Below are positions 1 through 7,092 of a DNA stretch of 64,000 nt, one piece after another. The notes beneath the pieces were generated by a model, which worked only from the letters and a program-made list of their open reading frames with translations, was not told the origin of the DNA and searched no databases. Each line of letters starts with the position of its first letter. Position 1 is the stretch's first letter. The translations under genes were made by a program, and so were the position numbers. The DNA comes from Paenibacillus sp. FSL K6-1096 (GTDB taxonomy: Bacteria; Bacillota; Bacilli; Paenibacillales; Paenibacillaceae): positions 620,001 through 684,000 of the forward strand of contig NZ_CP150274.1 in assembly GCF_037977055.1 (NCBI RefSeq), read 5' to 3'.

Positions 1-511
1 GACTGGCAGGCGCGACCAGGACAAGCGGCTCATCGCGGATGACCGTTCTCGTCAGCTGGCTGTCTGTGGTGCTGCGGTCCAGCAGCAGGCCCATATCCAC
101 CTCGCCGTCCCTTATCTTGGCCATCAGGTTGGCCTCCTGCTCCGTCTGCAGATGAATATTGAGTCCGGGGAACATCGTCCGCAGCTGCTGCAGGAACGGC
201 GGCAGGTAAAAGGCAGCCAGGGAATCAATCGTACCGATCGTCAGCGTTCCGCCAATCTGCTGGGCAATCGTCTCCTTGGAGCGGTCATACAGGTCGAGGA
301 TTTCCACGAACAGCTTCAGCAGCTCCTCCCCCGGCGGAGTCAGCCGCAAGGCGCGGCCATGCCGCTCCATCAGGGGCACCCCGTACTCCTTCTCAATCTT
401 CTGTATTTGCATCGTGACACTGGACTGCGCATAGCCCAGCTCTTCCGCCGCGCGGGTGAAGCTCTGCCGCTTCGCCACCTCGCGGAATGTCCGCATATAG
501 GTTAAGTCCAT
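1..511 (-). CDS. LysR-family transcriptional regulator (C-terminus cut by window edge)
   Basis: The first 170 residues are visible and the gene runs off the left edge. The N-terminus (MDLTYMRTFREVAKRQSFTR) is a typical LysR winged helix-turn-helix of about 60 residues. A linker helix and the start of the effector-binding domain follow (LTIGTIDSLAAFYLPPFL region). The start is an ATG at 511. It is divergent from the DapA-like gene at 632, and the gap between them holds a T-N11-A palindrome. LysR proteins usually activate the divergent gene when bound to a small effector, so the neighbour is the likely target. The effector cannot be read from the sequence. Confidence 0.9.
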   Translation of the reverse strand, partial: MDLTYMRTFREVAKRQSFTRAAEELGYAQSSVTMQIQKIEKEYGVPLMERHGRALRLTPPGEELLKLFVEILDLYDRSKETIAQQIGGTLTIGTIDSLAAFYLPPFLQQLRTMFPGLNIHLQTEQEANLMAKIRDGEVDMGLLLDRSTTDSQLTRTVIRDEPLVLVAPAS

Positions 512-527
512 CTGTCTCACCCTAACA

Positions 528-540
528 TCAATAATATTGA
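528..540. promoter_or_regulatory. Candidate LysR operator (T-N11-A palindrome)
   Basis: TCAATAATATTGA is a perfect 6-1-6 inverted repeat with T and A 11 bases apart, the classical LysR box form. It lies 17 bp upstream of the LysR start codon and about 90 bp before the DapA-like start. It could therefore serve autoregulation and activation of the divergent gene. This is a motif match only. Confidence 0.6.
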
Positions 541-631
541 TAACCTTCATCATTTATTATAGCTAACGGCGATGCAATAATCCATGGTACAGTAAAATAA
601 ACGGATTATACAATCTTGGAGGACGATATTC

Positions 632-1507
632 ATGTTAACAGAAGAACAGATTTATGGAATCTATGTTCCCGTGGTCACCCCGTTCCATGCTGCTGGCGAG
701 ATTGATCTGGAATCGTATCAGCGTTATGTGAACACCATCATCAAGAACAAAATTCATGGTCTGGTCGTCAATGGAACCACTGGAGAATCGCCGACAGTCA
801 ATATACAGGAATTACAGACGCTGGTGGATGCTTCACGCGAGCTGCTGAAGTCCAGCGATATCCCGCTTGTTGTAGGCACGGGTACGAACGATACTTACTC
901 TACGGTAGCCCGGACCGAGCTGGCTGCGAATGCCGGGGCCGATGCCGCCCTTGTCGTTGTCCCTTATTACAGCCGTCCTTCCCAGGAAGGCATTATCGCC
1001 CATTTCCGCAAGGCGGCGGAGGTCGGTCTTCCGATCATCGCTTACGACATTCCCGGCCGCGCCGGGGTCGGCATGACGGTAGATACCGCGCGTACGATTC
1101 TGGAGATGAATAATGTAGTCGGGTTAAAAGACTGCTCCGGCTCCCCGCTGCTCGTCTCCGAGCTGTCCCGCTCCGGCGCTAAGCCCGTGCTCTGCGGCGA
1201 CGATCTGCATTTCTTCGATATGCTGGGCTGCGGAGCGGCCGGCGGCATGTTAGCCTCCGCCAATGTGCATACCGCCCGTTACCTCAGCATCTATGACCAA
1301 TACAGAGCCGGCCAGGTGGAGGAAGCCCGGGCCGCATTTGACCAGCTTGTGCCGCTAATGAAGCTGCTGTTCAAGGAATCCAACCCGGCGCCGATCAAAT
1401 GGCTGCTCAGCGCGCGCGGCGAGATCGCTTCGGACACCCTCCGGCTGCCGATGACCTCGATTAGTTCCGCGCTGCGCGAGGAACTGGGCGCTTATCTGGC
1501 AGGGTAA
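632..1507 (+). CDS. Dihydrodipicolinate synthase/N-acetylneuraminate lyase family aldolase (DapA-like)
   Basis: This 291-residue TIM-barrel Schiff-base aldolase has the family landmarks in order: GTTGES near residue 48, the Tyr of AYDIPGRAG near 138, and the Lys of VVGLKDCSG near 165 that would form the imine. A good RBS (ttggaggacg) precedes the ATG. It is a paralogue of the canonical dapA at 30729-31604 and stands alone beside a LysR regulator rather than with lysine genes. It may be a second 4-hydroxy-tetrahydrodipicolinate synthase or a catabolic pyruvate-dependent aldolase. The family is certain but the substrate is not. It ends at a strong hairpin terminator. Confidence 0.85.
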   Translation: MLTEEQIYGIYVPVVTPFHAAGEIDLESYQRYVNTIIKNKIHGLVVNGTTGESPTVNIQELQTLVDASRELLKSSDIPLVVGTGTNDTYSTVARTELAANAGADAALVVVPYYSRPSQEGIIAHFRKAAEVGLPIIAYDIPGRAGVGMTVDTARTILEMNNVVGLKDCSGSPLLVSELSRSGAKPVLCGDDLHFFDMLGCGAAGGMLASANVHTARYLSIYDQYRAGQVEEARAAFDQLVPLMKLLFKESNPAPIKWLLSARGEIASDTLRLPMTSISSALREELGAYLAG

Positions 1508-1540
1508 TCTCCTGCCTGCCAAGAATATAAACACCACAAA

Positions 1541-1583
1541 GAACCCGCCGCTCCGGCTGATAACCTGGAGCGGCGGGTTTTTA
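1541..1583. terminator. Rho-independent terminator, probably bidirectional
   Basis: A long GC-rich stem (aacccgccgctcc paired with ggagcggcgggtt) with a short loop is followed by TTTTT on the plus strand. It ends the DapA-like gene. The convergent helicase gene stops at 1624, so the hairpin probably serves both. A second perfect inverted repeat without a T tract (GTAAGCTT-GG-AAGCTTAC, 1603-1620) sits just after the helicase stop codon. Confidence 0.85.
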
Positions 1584-1623
1584 ATGGTGAGCATTCATCG
1601 GTGTAAGCTTGGAAGCTTACCCG

Positions 1624-3042
1624 TTACTTCGGCATCTTGCGGTTGAACCGGTCACGGTTCGGGTTCGGATTCGGCTTGCGTGCCTGAGAAGCCTGGGGCT
1701 TCTTCGCCGGAGCCGCCTGGTTTTTATTCGCCGGCGCGCTTTGAGCTTTCTTCACTGGCGCACCCTGGCTTTTATTCGCCGTTTGAGCTTTATTGGATGC
1801 CTGGGCTTTTCTCGCTGGAGCTGCTTGGGCTTTATTCGCCGGCTTAGCCTGCGCTTTGCCCTGTGCTCTGCCAGGACGGTCGGCAAGCAAGGCCAGCTCG
1901 GCCGCTGACATCGGATAAGCATTGTCCCTTATCTGCGGAATTTCCTTGCCGATGACCTTCTGAATATCCTTCAGATACGGAATCTCCTCGGCTTCGCACA
2001 GCGAGATGGCTATACCGCTCATGCCTGCACGGCCGGTCCGGCCGATCCGGTGTACATAAGTCTCCGGGATATTCGGCAGGTTGAAGTTGATCACATGGGA
2101 CAGCTCGTCAATATCAATCCCGCGGGCAGCGATGTCTGTAGCTACCAGCACTCTGGTTGCCCCGCCCTTAAAGTTCCTCAGCGCATTCTGGCGTTCATTC
2201 TGCGATTTGTTGCCATGGATGGCTTGGGCGGTGATATTGTTTCTGGTCAAATCCCGGGCTACACGGTCAGCCCCGCGCTTAGTACGGGTGAACACCAGCG
2301 CCGACACAATCGACTTGTCCTGCAGCAGACGGTTCAGCTGCTTCTGCTTGTTCCCTGTCTCCAGCATATAGACCGACTGCTCAATTCTGTCGACGGTGGA
2401 GGATACAGGGGTAATCTCGATTCTGACCGGATTGACCAGCAGCGTCTTCACCAGCTGCGAGATCTCCGGCGGCATAGTGGCCGAGAAAAACAACGTCTGC
2501 TTCTTGGCCGGCATCTTGGCAATAATCCGCTTCACATCATGAATGAAGCCCATGTCCAGCATCCGATCCGCTTCATCCAGCACCAGAATCTGCACATGCT
2601 GCAAGTCCACACGCTGCTGTCCGATCAGATCAATCAGTCTGCCCGGCGTAGCAATCAGGATGTCGGCTCCTATGGCCAGCGCCCGCTCCTGGGCCTTCTG
2701 TGACACCCCTCCGACAATCGCTGTTGAGCGGATTGGGGTGAACTTACTGTAGGCCTGGATATTCTCATGTATTTGCAGCGCAAGCTCGCGGGTCGGGGTC
2801 AGAATCAGGGAACGGATTCGCTTCGCGCTGCCGGATCTGCCCGGCTGCTGGCTAAGCAATTGAATAATCGGCAATGAGAAGGCCGCCGTCTTGCCGGTGC
2901 CTGTCTGTGCACAGCCCAGAATATCCCGCCCGGTAAGCGCCGCAGGAATCGACTCTTCCTGGATCGGGGTCGGGGAAGTATAATTCTCCAGGCTCAGCGC
3001 CTTAAGAATCGGGGGTATCAAGTTCAAGTCATTAAATGTCAT
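1624..3042 (-). CDS. DEAD-box ATP-dependent RNA helicase (RhlE/CshA type)
   Basis: This 472-residue helicase unwinds RNA with ATP and probably acts in ribosome assembly, mRNA decay or cold adaptation. Motifs seen in order are the Q motif (SPTPIQEESIP), Walker A AQTGTGKT (45-52), PTRELA, ATPGR, DEAD, SAT and HRIGRTGR. From about residue 385 to the end there is a low-complexity basic tail rich in Lys, Ala, Gln and Pro with repeated KAQ/ANK/AAPAKK units, ending in an NPNRDRFNRK-type stretch. Such tails usually bind RNA non-specifically. The RBS gaaggagaacca precedes the ATG. The gene is monocistronic and converges on the DapA-like gene. Confidence 0.92.
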   Translation of the reverse strand: MTFNDLNLIPPILKALSLENYTSPTPIQEESIPAALTGRDILGCAQTGTGKTAAFSLPIIQLLSQQPGRSGSAKRIRSLILTPTRELALQIHENIQAYSKFTPIRSTAIVGGVSQKAQERALAIGADILIATPGRLIDLIGQQRVDLQHVQILVLDEADRMLDMGFIHDVKRIIAKMPAKKQTLFFSATMPPEISQLVKTLLVNPVRIEITPVSSTVDRIEQSVYMLETGNKQKQLNRLLQDKSIVSALVFTRTKRGADRVARDLTRNNITAQAIHGNKSQNERQNALRNFKGGATRVLVATDIAARGIDIDELSHVINFNLPNIPETYVHRIGRTGRAGMSGIAISLCEAEEIPYLKDIQKVIGKEIPQIRDNAYPMSAAELALLADRPGRAQGKAQAKPANKAQAAPARKAQASNKAQTANKSQGAPVKKAQSAPANKNQAAPAKKPQASQARKPNPNPNRDRFNRKMPK

Positions 3043-3190
3043 TGGTTCTCCTTCATATTCAATCCATGGATTTATTCAACAAGTCATAACACATAATGAT
3101 AACACAGATTGCCCGATAAGAGAATTTAGATTTTCTCAGCAGCACATAAATTCCCTTTTCTGCCTCACCGGCCGCTTGCATGGTGCGCAT

Positions 3191-3365
3191 TGTTGCACAA
3201 TTTGCAGGATTTATCTATAAATATTGCTGGCCGCGGTGTAATGTTGCATTTTTTGCAGGAATTCTGGTGTCTAGAGTAAATTGGCGCTGGATTTGTTGCA
3301 TTTCGAGCAGGATTTCTGTATAGATCGTTTCTATTAGGCAGTATTGCTGCATTTCGTGCAGGATT
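3191..3365. repeat. Four degenerate direct repeats, 51-52 bp period (family B)
   Basis: The core TGTTGCA(C/T)...GCAGGAWTT recurs at 3191, 3242, 3294 and 3345, a spacing of 51, 52 and 51 bases. The segments between the cores are AT-rich and poorly conserved. The 52-base step changes reading frame, so the conserved element is DNA or RNA rather than a peptide. It abuts a second array with the same period at 3422-3729. No gene with a credible start covers it. Its function is unknown. Confidence 0.75.
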
Positions 3366-3421
3366 TCTCTATAACTGTTACTGACTGGGGAGATGGGCCC
3401 CCATCCCTCAGCGCAGAAGCA

Positions 3422-3729
3422 CCCATTGTGTTCGGTTTTCCGCATACATTCCGCCCACGCGCCTCCACCCTGCCCATTGTGTTCGGTTTTCCGCATACAT
3501 TCCGCCCTCGCGCTTCCTCCCTGCCCATTGTATTCGGTTTTTCGCATACATTCGGCCCTCGCGCCTCCACCCTGCCCATTGTGTTCGGTTTTTCGCATAC
3601 ATTCCGCCCACACGCCTCCACACTGCACAATGTGTTCGGTTTTCCACATACATTCAGCCTTCGCGCCTCCACCCTGCCTATTGCTATTCGGTTTTTCACA
3701 TACATTCGGCCCTCGCGTTTCCCGCCCTG
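3422..3729. repeat. Six tandem direct repeats of 51 bp (family A)
   Basis: Units start at 3422, 3473, 3524, 3575, 3626 and 3677. The first five are 51 bp and the last is 53 bp. Each contains TTCGGTTTT(T/C)C(G/A)CATACATTC followed by a C-rich half (CGCCC..CGCGCCTCCACCCTG) and then CCCATTGTG. The first four are nearly identical and units 5-6 have diverged. Because 51 is a multiple of three, several frames stay open and mimic repeat proteins. The most persistent frame (minus strand, 3215-3784) begins with GTG and has no recognisable RBS. The array lies between the pduL terminator and the helicase gene. It is not a CRISPR, because there are no unique spacers. Confidence 0.85.
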
Positions 3730-3791
3730 CCGAATCAGGCTCACTCCATCCCCAACTCTCCTTTAGCTCTTGTTCAGCAAGCACGCAAAAA

Positions 3792-3813
3792 AGCAGAGGA
3801 TCGCTCCCCTGCT
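3792..3813 (-). terminator. Terminator of the pduL-type gene
   Basis: On the minus strand AGCAGGGG-AGCGAT-CCTCTGCT is followed by TTTTTT, 25 bp beyond the stop codon of the PduL-like gene at 3838. Confidence 0.75.
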
Positions 3814-3837
3814 CTGGTCATTCCCTACGGTATAAAA

Positions 3838-4410
3838 CTAATCTACGATTTCAGCAGTATCGCCAGTGCTCGCACCGGCAGCATTCGCTTCGTCAGTATC
3901 GATGTGCATATCCAGCTTGAAGTTGTCGGAAACGCGCGCAATGACGTTCTCCAGCACCAGACCGCGTTCGCCGCCCAGACGGACCTTCAACAGCTGCTTA
4001 TCAGAGATGCCCCAAGCTTCCGCTTCAGAGGTATGGAAGTGGATGTGGCGCGCAGCCACGATTACACCAGTCTCCAGTTCAACTTCACCGGCTGGTCCTT
4101 TGATCGTGATGCCTGGTGTTCCTTCAATATTGCCAGATTCACGGACAGGTGCTTTCACACCGAGGCTGAATGCGTCCGTGCGGGACACTTCCAGCTGCGA
4201 AGCCGGACGGGCTGGTCCGAGAATTCTTACTTTGTCGAACTTCCCTTTCGTACCAATGACAGCAACTTGCTCGTTTGCTGCAAATTGTCCTGGCTGAGAC
4301 AGAGGTTTGAATTCGGTCAATTGATAACCAGGGCCAAACAATGCTTCTACGTGCTCCTGCGTAAGGTGAATATGCCGGGCCGACACACCTACGGGTACAG
4401 TCTTGCTCAT
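3838..4410 (-). CDS. pduL: PduL-type phosphate acyltransferase (phosphotransacylase)
   Basis: This 190-residue protein belongs to the PduL family, which interconverts acyl-CoA and acyl-phosphate and is unrelated to Pta. Two PduL half-domains are visible. The first carries VGVSARHIHLTQEHVEALFG near residues 8-27. The second carries AARHIHFHTSEAEAWG near 120-135, which supplies metal-binding histidines. The ATG at 4410 follows aaggagtgacttacaaa, and the upstream in-frame ATG at 4503 has no such site. The gene is monocistronic with its own terminator. No microcompartment shell or propanediol genes are nearby, so a housekeeping acetate or propionate role is more likely than a Pdu organelle role. 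Confidence 0.88.
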   Translation of the reverse strand: MSKTVPVGVSARHIHLTQEHVEALFGPGYQLTEFKPLSQPGQFAANEQVAVIGTKGKFDKVRILGPARPASQLEVSRTDAFSLGVKAPVRESGNIEGTPGITIKGPAGEVELETGVIVAARHIHFHTSEAEAWGISDKQLLKVRLGGERGLVLENVIARVSDNFKLDMHIDTDEANAAGASTGDTAEIVD

Positions 4411-4570
4411 TTTGTAAGTCACTCCTTGTATTTTCTCTAGTATCTGTACAAGCCACTGAACATTATACCTCTTCTTACCCGAAAATAAAAAGATCCATGT
4501 CACAATGAGCCGCTTTTTTTCGACATATTACGATTTTGTGACTGGAATTACCCACATTTATCCATCCCTT

Positions 4571-5560
4571 TTATTCCGTTCCCGCTGCATCTGGATTCGG
4601 GTCTGCCACGGAAGGAAGCTGGTCCTCCAGGTAACGGAGCGCATTCCCGCACAGCCAGCCTCTCACCTCATCCTCCGGGTAATAACGCAGCAGCAATTCA
4701 GCGAACTCCGCGTACTGTCCCGGATGCTCCAGCCCTTTCACCCAGGCATCAATGCCGTCAAAATCTGAGCCGAACATCAGCACTCCGCTACCGCCCAGGC
4801 CGCAGATATGCTCAATGTGCCTCCGTACATCATCACGTTCCGCCCCGCCTCCTTCCCGGACGAACCATGGCACAAAGGTAAGCCCGATACGTCCGTTCAT
4901 GGCAATCATCGCCCTGATCTGATCATCGCTAAGATTTCGGGGATGCCCACAGACGGCTGCTGCATTGGAGTGAGACGTAATGAACGGCCGCTTACTCCTC
5001 TCCGCAAGCTCCCAGAAGCCGGCCGGCGCCAGATGGGACACATCCAGCAGCATTCCGCTCCCGTTACACCAGTCAATGAGCTGCCTTCCCCGCTCGGTGA
5101 AGCCGCCGCCTCTCCGCTCCAGCACCCCGTCTGCCGCCCAGTTGGCATAGTTCCAGGTTATGCCCAGGAAGCGTACCCCAAGCTCGAAGCATAGCCGGGC
5201 ATAGAACAGCTTGCCCTCCAGACCGTCCACGCCTTCCAGAGACAGCATCCCAAAGGCTGGGCCAGCCAGACCTACCTCCTTCACCTCTTCCTTCCAGCGC
5301 AGCCAGCGGAGGCCCCCGGGGCAGGCTACCCGCTCACGGTAAGCTTCAATCTGACCGAGAATATCCTCGAATCGGGCCCGGCCGCGCTCTGCCGACAAAT
5401 AGATTGCAAATACCTGAAGTGCCACATTCCCCTCCGCCAGCCGTTCACTGGTCACATCCAGCCGGGGATCATTGCTGAAGTCCATCCCAGGATAGGCCTC
5501 CAGCTTGCTGAGCGCATCGCAGTGAAAATCAGCCACGTTCAGCTTCCTGTTCTCCATCAT
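4571..5560 (-). CDS. Membrane dipeptidase family (peptidase M19)
   Basis: This 329-residue zinc amidohydrolase-fold dipeptidase resembles renal dipeptidase. Near the N-terminus NVADFHCDAL supplies the first metal ligand pair (H-x-D). Later FITSHSNAAAVCGHPRNLSDDQIRAM carries the characteristic SHSN...HPRN...D block. GSDFDGID near residue 265 is another M19 signature. No signal peptide is visible, so it is probably cytosolic. It may hydrolyse dipeptides, possibly including D-amino acid or peptidoglycan-derived ones, but the substrate is not readable. The ATG follows gaaaggaagctgatga. It lies downstream of spoVS, which has its own terminator, so it is probably transcribed separately. Confidence 0.88.
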   Translation of the reverse strand: MMENRKLNVADFHCDALSKLEAYPGMDFSNDPRLDVTSERLAEGNVALQVFAIYLSAERGRARFEDILGQIEAYRERVACPGGLRWLRWKEEVKEVGLAGPAFGMLSLEGVDGLEGKLFYARLCFELGVRFLGITWNYANWAADGVLERRGGGFTERGRQLIDWCNGSGMLLDVSHLAPAGFWELAERSKRPFITSHSNAAAVCGHPRNLSDDQIRAMIAMNGRIGLTFVPWFVREGGGAERDDVRRHIEHICGLGGSGVLMFGSDFDGIDAWVKGLEHPGQYAEFAELLLRYYPEDEVRGWLCGNALRYLEDQLPSVADPNPDAAGTE

Positions 5561-5631
5561 TCATCAGCTTCCTTTCTTCCGCATACCTCATATGTATGCC
5601 CCCGGCTGCCGAAACAGTCAGAACAGCAAAA

Positions 5632-5659
5632 AGCCTGTTTACATAATCGTAAACAGGCT
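5632..5659 (-). terminator. Terminator of spoVS
   Basis: A perfect 11-bp stem AGCCTGTTTAC / GTAAACAGGCT has a six-base loop. On the minus strand it is followed by a run of T, 22 bp past the spoVS stop codon. Confidence 0.85.
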
Positions 5660-5680
5660 AAATCTTAATCAATCTCATTA

Positions 5681-5941
5681 TTATCTGGGTTCAACGATAA
5701 GCTTGATCGCCGTCCGGTCTTCCCCGTCAATCACGATATCCGTGAACGCCGGGATGCAGACCAAGTCGACTCCGCTAGGTGCAACAAATCCCCGGGCGAT
5801 GGCAACAGCTTTGACTGCCTGGTTCAATGCTCCAGCTCCAATCGCCTGTAGCTCGGCCGATCCCCGTTCGCGAAGAACACCTGCTAATGCGCCAGCAACG
5901 GAATTTGGATTGGATTTAGCTGATACTTTTAATACCTCCAT
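5681..5941 (-). CDS. spoVS: Stage V sporulation protein S
   Basis: This 86-residue protein has the family's usual length and a sequence nearly typical throughout (MEVLKVSAKSNPNSVAGALA at the start, GVDLVCIPAFTDI and a C-terminal RTAIKLIVEP). It is an Alba-like small protein known from B. subtilis to influence septation and spore coat/stage V progression. The RBS is gaggtacttact. A candidate SigH promoter lies at 5995-6024, which agrees with known SigH control of spoVS in B. subtilis. Position after rny-ymdB is conserved. Confidence 0.97.
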   Translation of the reverse strand: MEVLKVSAKSNPNSVAGALAGVLRERGSAELQAIGAGALNQAVKAVAIARGFVAPSGVDLVCIPAFTDIVIDGEDRTAIKLIVEPR

Positions 5942-5994
5942 AGTAAGTACCTCCCCTGGGAAAATGATGGTGTTCTTCTTCCACTACAGTAGAT

Positions 5995-6024
5995 GTTATT
6001 CGCGGGAGAAGAATTAATTCCTTC
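5995..6024 (-). promoter_or_regulatory. Candidate SigH promoter of spoVS
   Basis: On the minus strand GAAGGAATT (6016-6024) is separated by 12 bases from GCGAATAAC (-10 element, GAAT at 5998-6001). This fits the SigH pattern AGGAWWW-N11/12-GAAT. The spacing to the spoVS start is about 55 bases. Confidence 0.55.
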
Positions 6025-6145
6025 TTTTTGCGGACTACTCCGGAGAAAATAGTTCAAAAGATACTCTTTTTCGATATAATAAATATCACACTCTACCCAA
6101 AACAAAAATCAATTTTACCGAATTACCTATTTGCGGTTCAATTCC

Positions 6146-6940
6146 TTAACTCATCACCCATTCATCTTCACGCAGCCTGATTTTCTCCACCCGTGTTGCC
6201 TTCCCTGTAGCTTCATCAAGCTCAGCGAATAAACCGTGCAGCTGCCACTTGCCTTCATCCACAACGAACCGGGAAGGAAGCTGTGTTGTGAATTTATACA
6301 GAATCGCATCCTTTTCCATACCCAGAATTCCTTCTCTTGAACCAACCATACCGGCATCGGTCAGATAGGCCGTCCCGCCGGGCAGGATCACCTCGTCATT
6401 GCTCTGCACATGAGTGTGTGTGCCCACCACAATCGAGGCCAGGCCGTCCATGAAGTAGCCCATCGCTATCTTCTCGGAGGTGGCTTCAGCATGGAAGTCT
6501 ACCAGGATACATTTATGCTCCCTGCGCAGCTCCTCCACAATCTCCTCGCCGATCCGGAACGGATCATCAATGGCCGGCAGGAAGGTACGCCCCTGCAGAT
6601 TCACAATCGCCAGCTGTTTCCCGTTTCCCTTCACGACCGTGTATCCTCTGCCCGGGGTTCCCGGCGGGAAGTTGGCCGGACGGATGATCCGCGGCTCGTC
6701 GTCAATGAATTCAAAGATATCCTTGTTGTCCCAGGTGTGGTTGCCCATCGTGATCCCATGGATACCCCAGTTGAAAAATTCATTGGCAATCGCGGTCGTA
6801 ATTCCTCTACCGGCGGCCGCATTCTCACCATTGGCGATAATTACATGCGGCTGATATTTACTTTTTAAGGAAGGCAGCATTTCACGCAGCGCTTTTCTGC
6901 CTGTATTGCCTACGATGTCTCCGATAAATAAAACTTTAAT
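6146..6940 (-). CDS. ymdB: YmdB-family metallophosphoesterase (2',3'-cyclic nucleotide phosphodiesterase)
   Basis: This calcineurin-like phosphoesterase shows FIGDIVGNTGR at the N-terminus, ANGENAAAGRG, the GNHTWD metal motif, and DFHAEATSEK plus VGTHTHVQ further on. In B. subtilis YmdB hydrolyses 2',3'-cAMP and influences biofilm and motility choice. The first in-frame ATG (6880) would cut off the metal-binding GDIVG motif. Extending to an ATT at 6938-6940, six bases after aggaggag, gives 264 residues, exactly the family's usual length. Non-AUG initiation at ATT is therefore proposed. It lies directly downstream of rny, as in B. subtilis. Confidence 0.92.
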   Translation of the reverse strand: MKVLFIGDIVGNTGRKALREMLPSLKSKYQPHVIIANGENAAAGRGITTAIANEFFNWGIHGITMGNHTWDNKDIFEFIDDEPRIIRPANFPPGTPGRGYTVVKGNGKQLAIVNLQGRTFLPAIDDPFRIGEEIVEELRREHKCILVDFHAEATSEKIAMGYFMDGLASIVVGTHTHVQSNDEVILPGGTAYLTDAGMVGSREGILGMEKDAILYKFTTQLPSRFVVDEGKWQLHGLFAELDEATGKATRVEKIRLREDEWVMS

Positions 6941-7062
6941 GATCTTCTCCTCCTATGTTGTATAGTAAGAACCAAAAATCGCTGCATAAGTATAATTTCA
7001 CCTATTCTAGCTTCTTCCAAACGCTTCGATCCCAACGGGGAAATACACAATTCAAGAAAAAA

Positions 7063-7079
7063 AGCCCCGCATGGGGGCC
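7063..7079 (-). terminator. Terminator of rny
   Basis: On the minus strand GCCCC-CATGC-GGGGC is followed by TTTTTTTCTT, just past the rny stop codon (7093). It separates rny from ymdB despite their conserved adjacency. Confidence 0.8.
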
Positions 7080-7092
7080 TTTAATCCTGTGT

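Noticed and set aside
3422..3729. CRISPR array
   Set aside because: Units are directly tandem with both halves conserved; there are no unique spacers and no cas genes.
3215..3784. A 189-residue repeat protein on the minus strand
   Set aside because: GTG start without RBS, and repeat cores occur in different frames because of 52- and 53-base steps, so the open frame is a by-product of the 51-base period.
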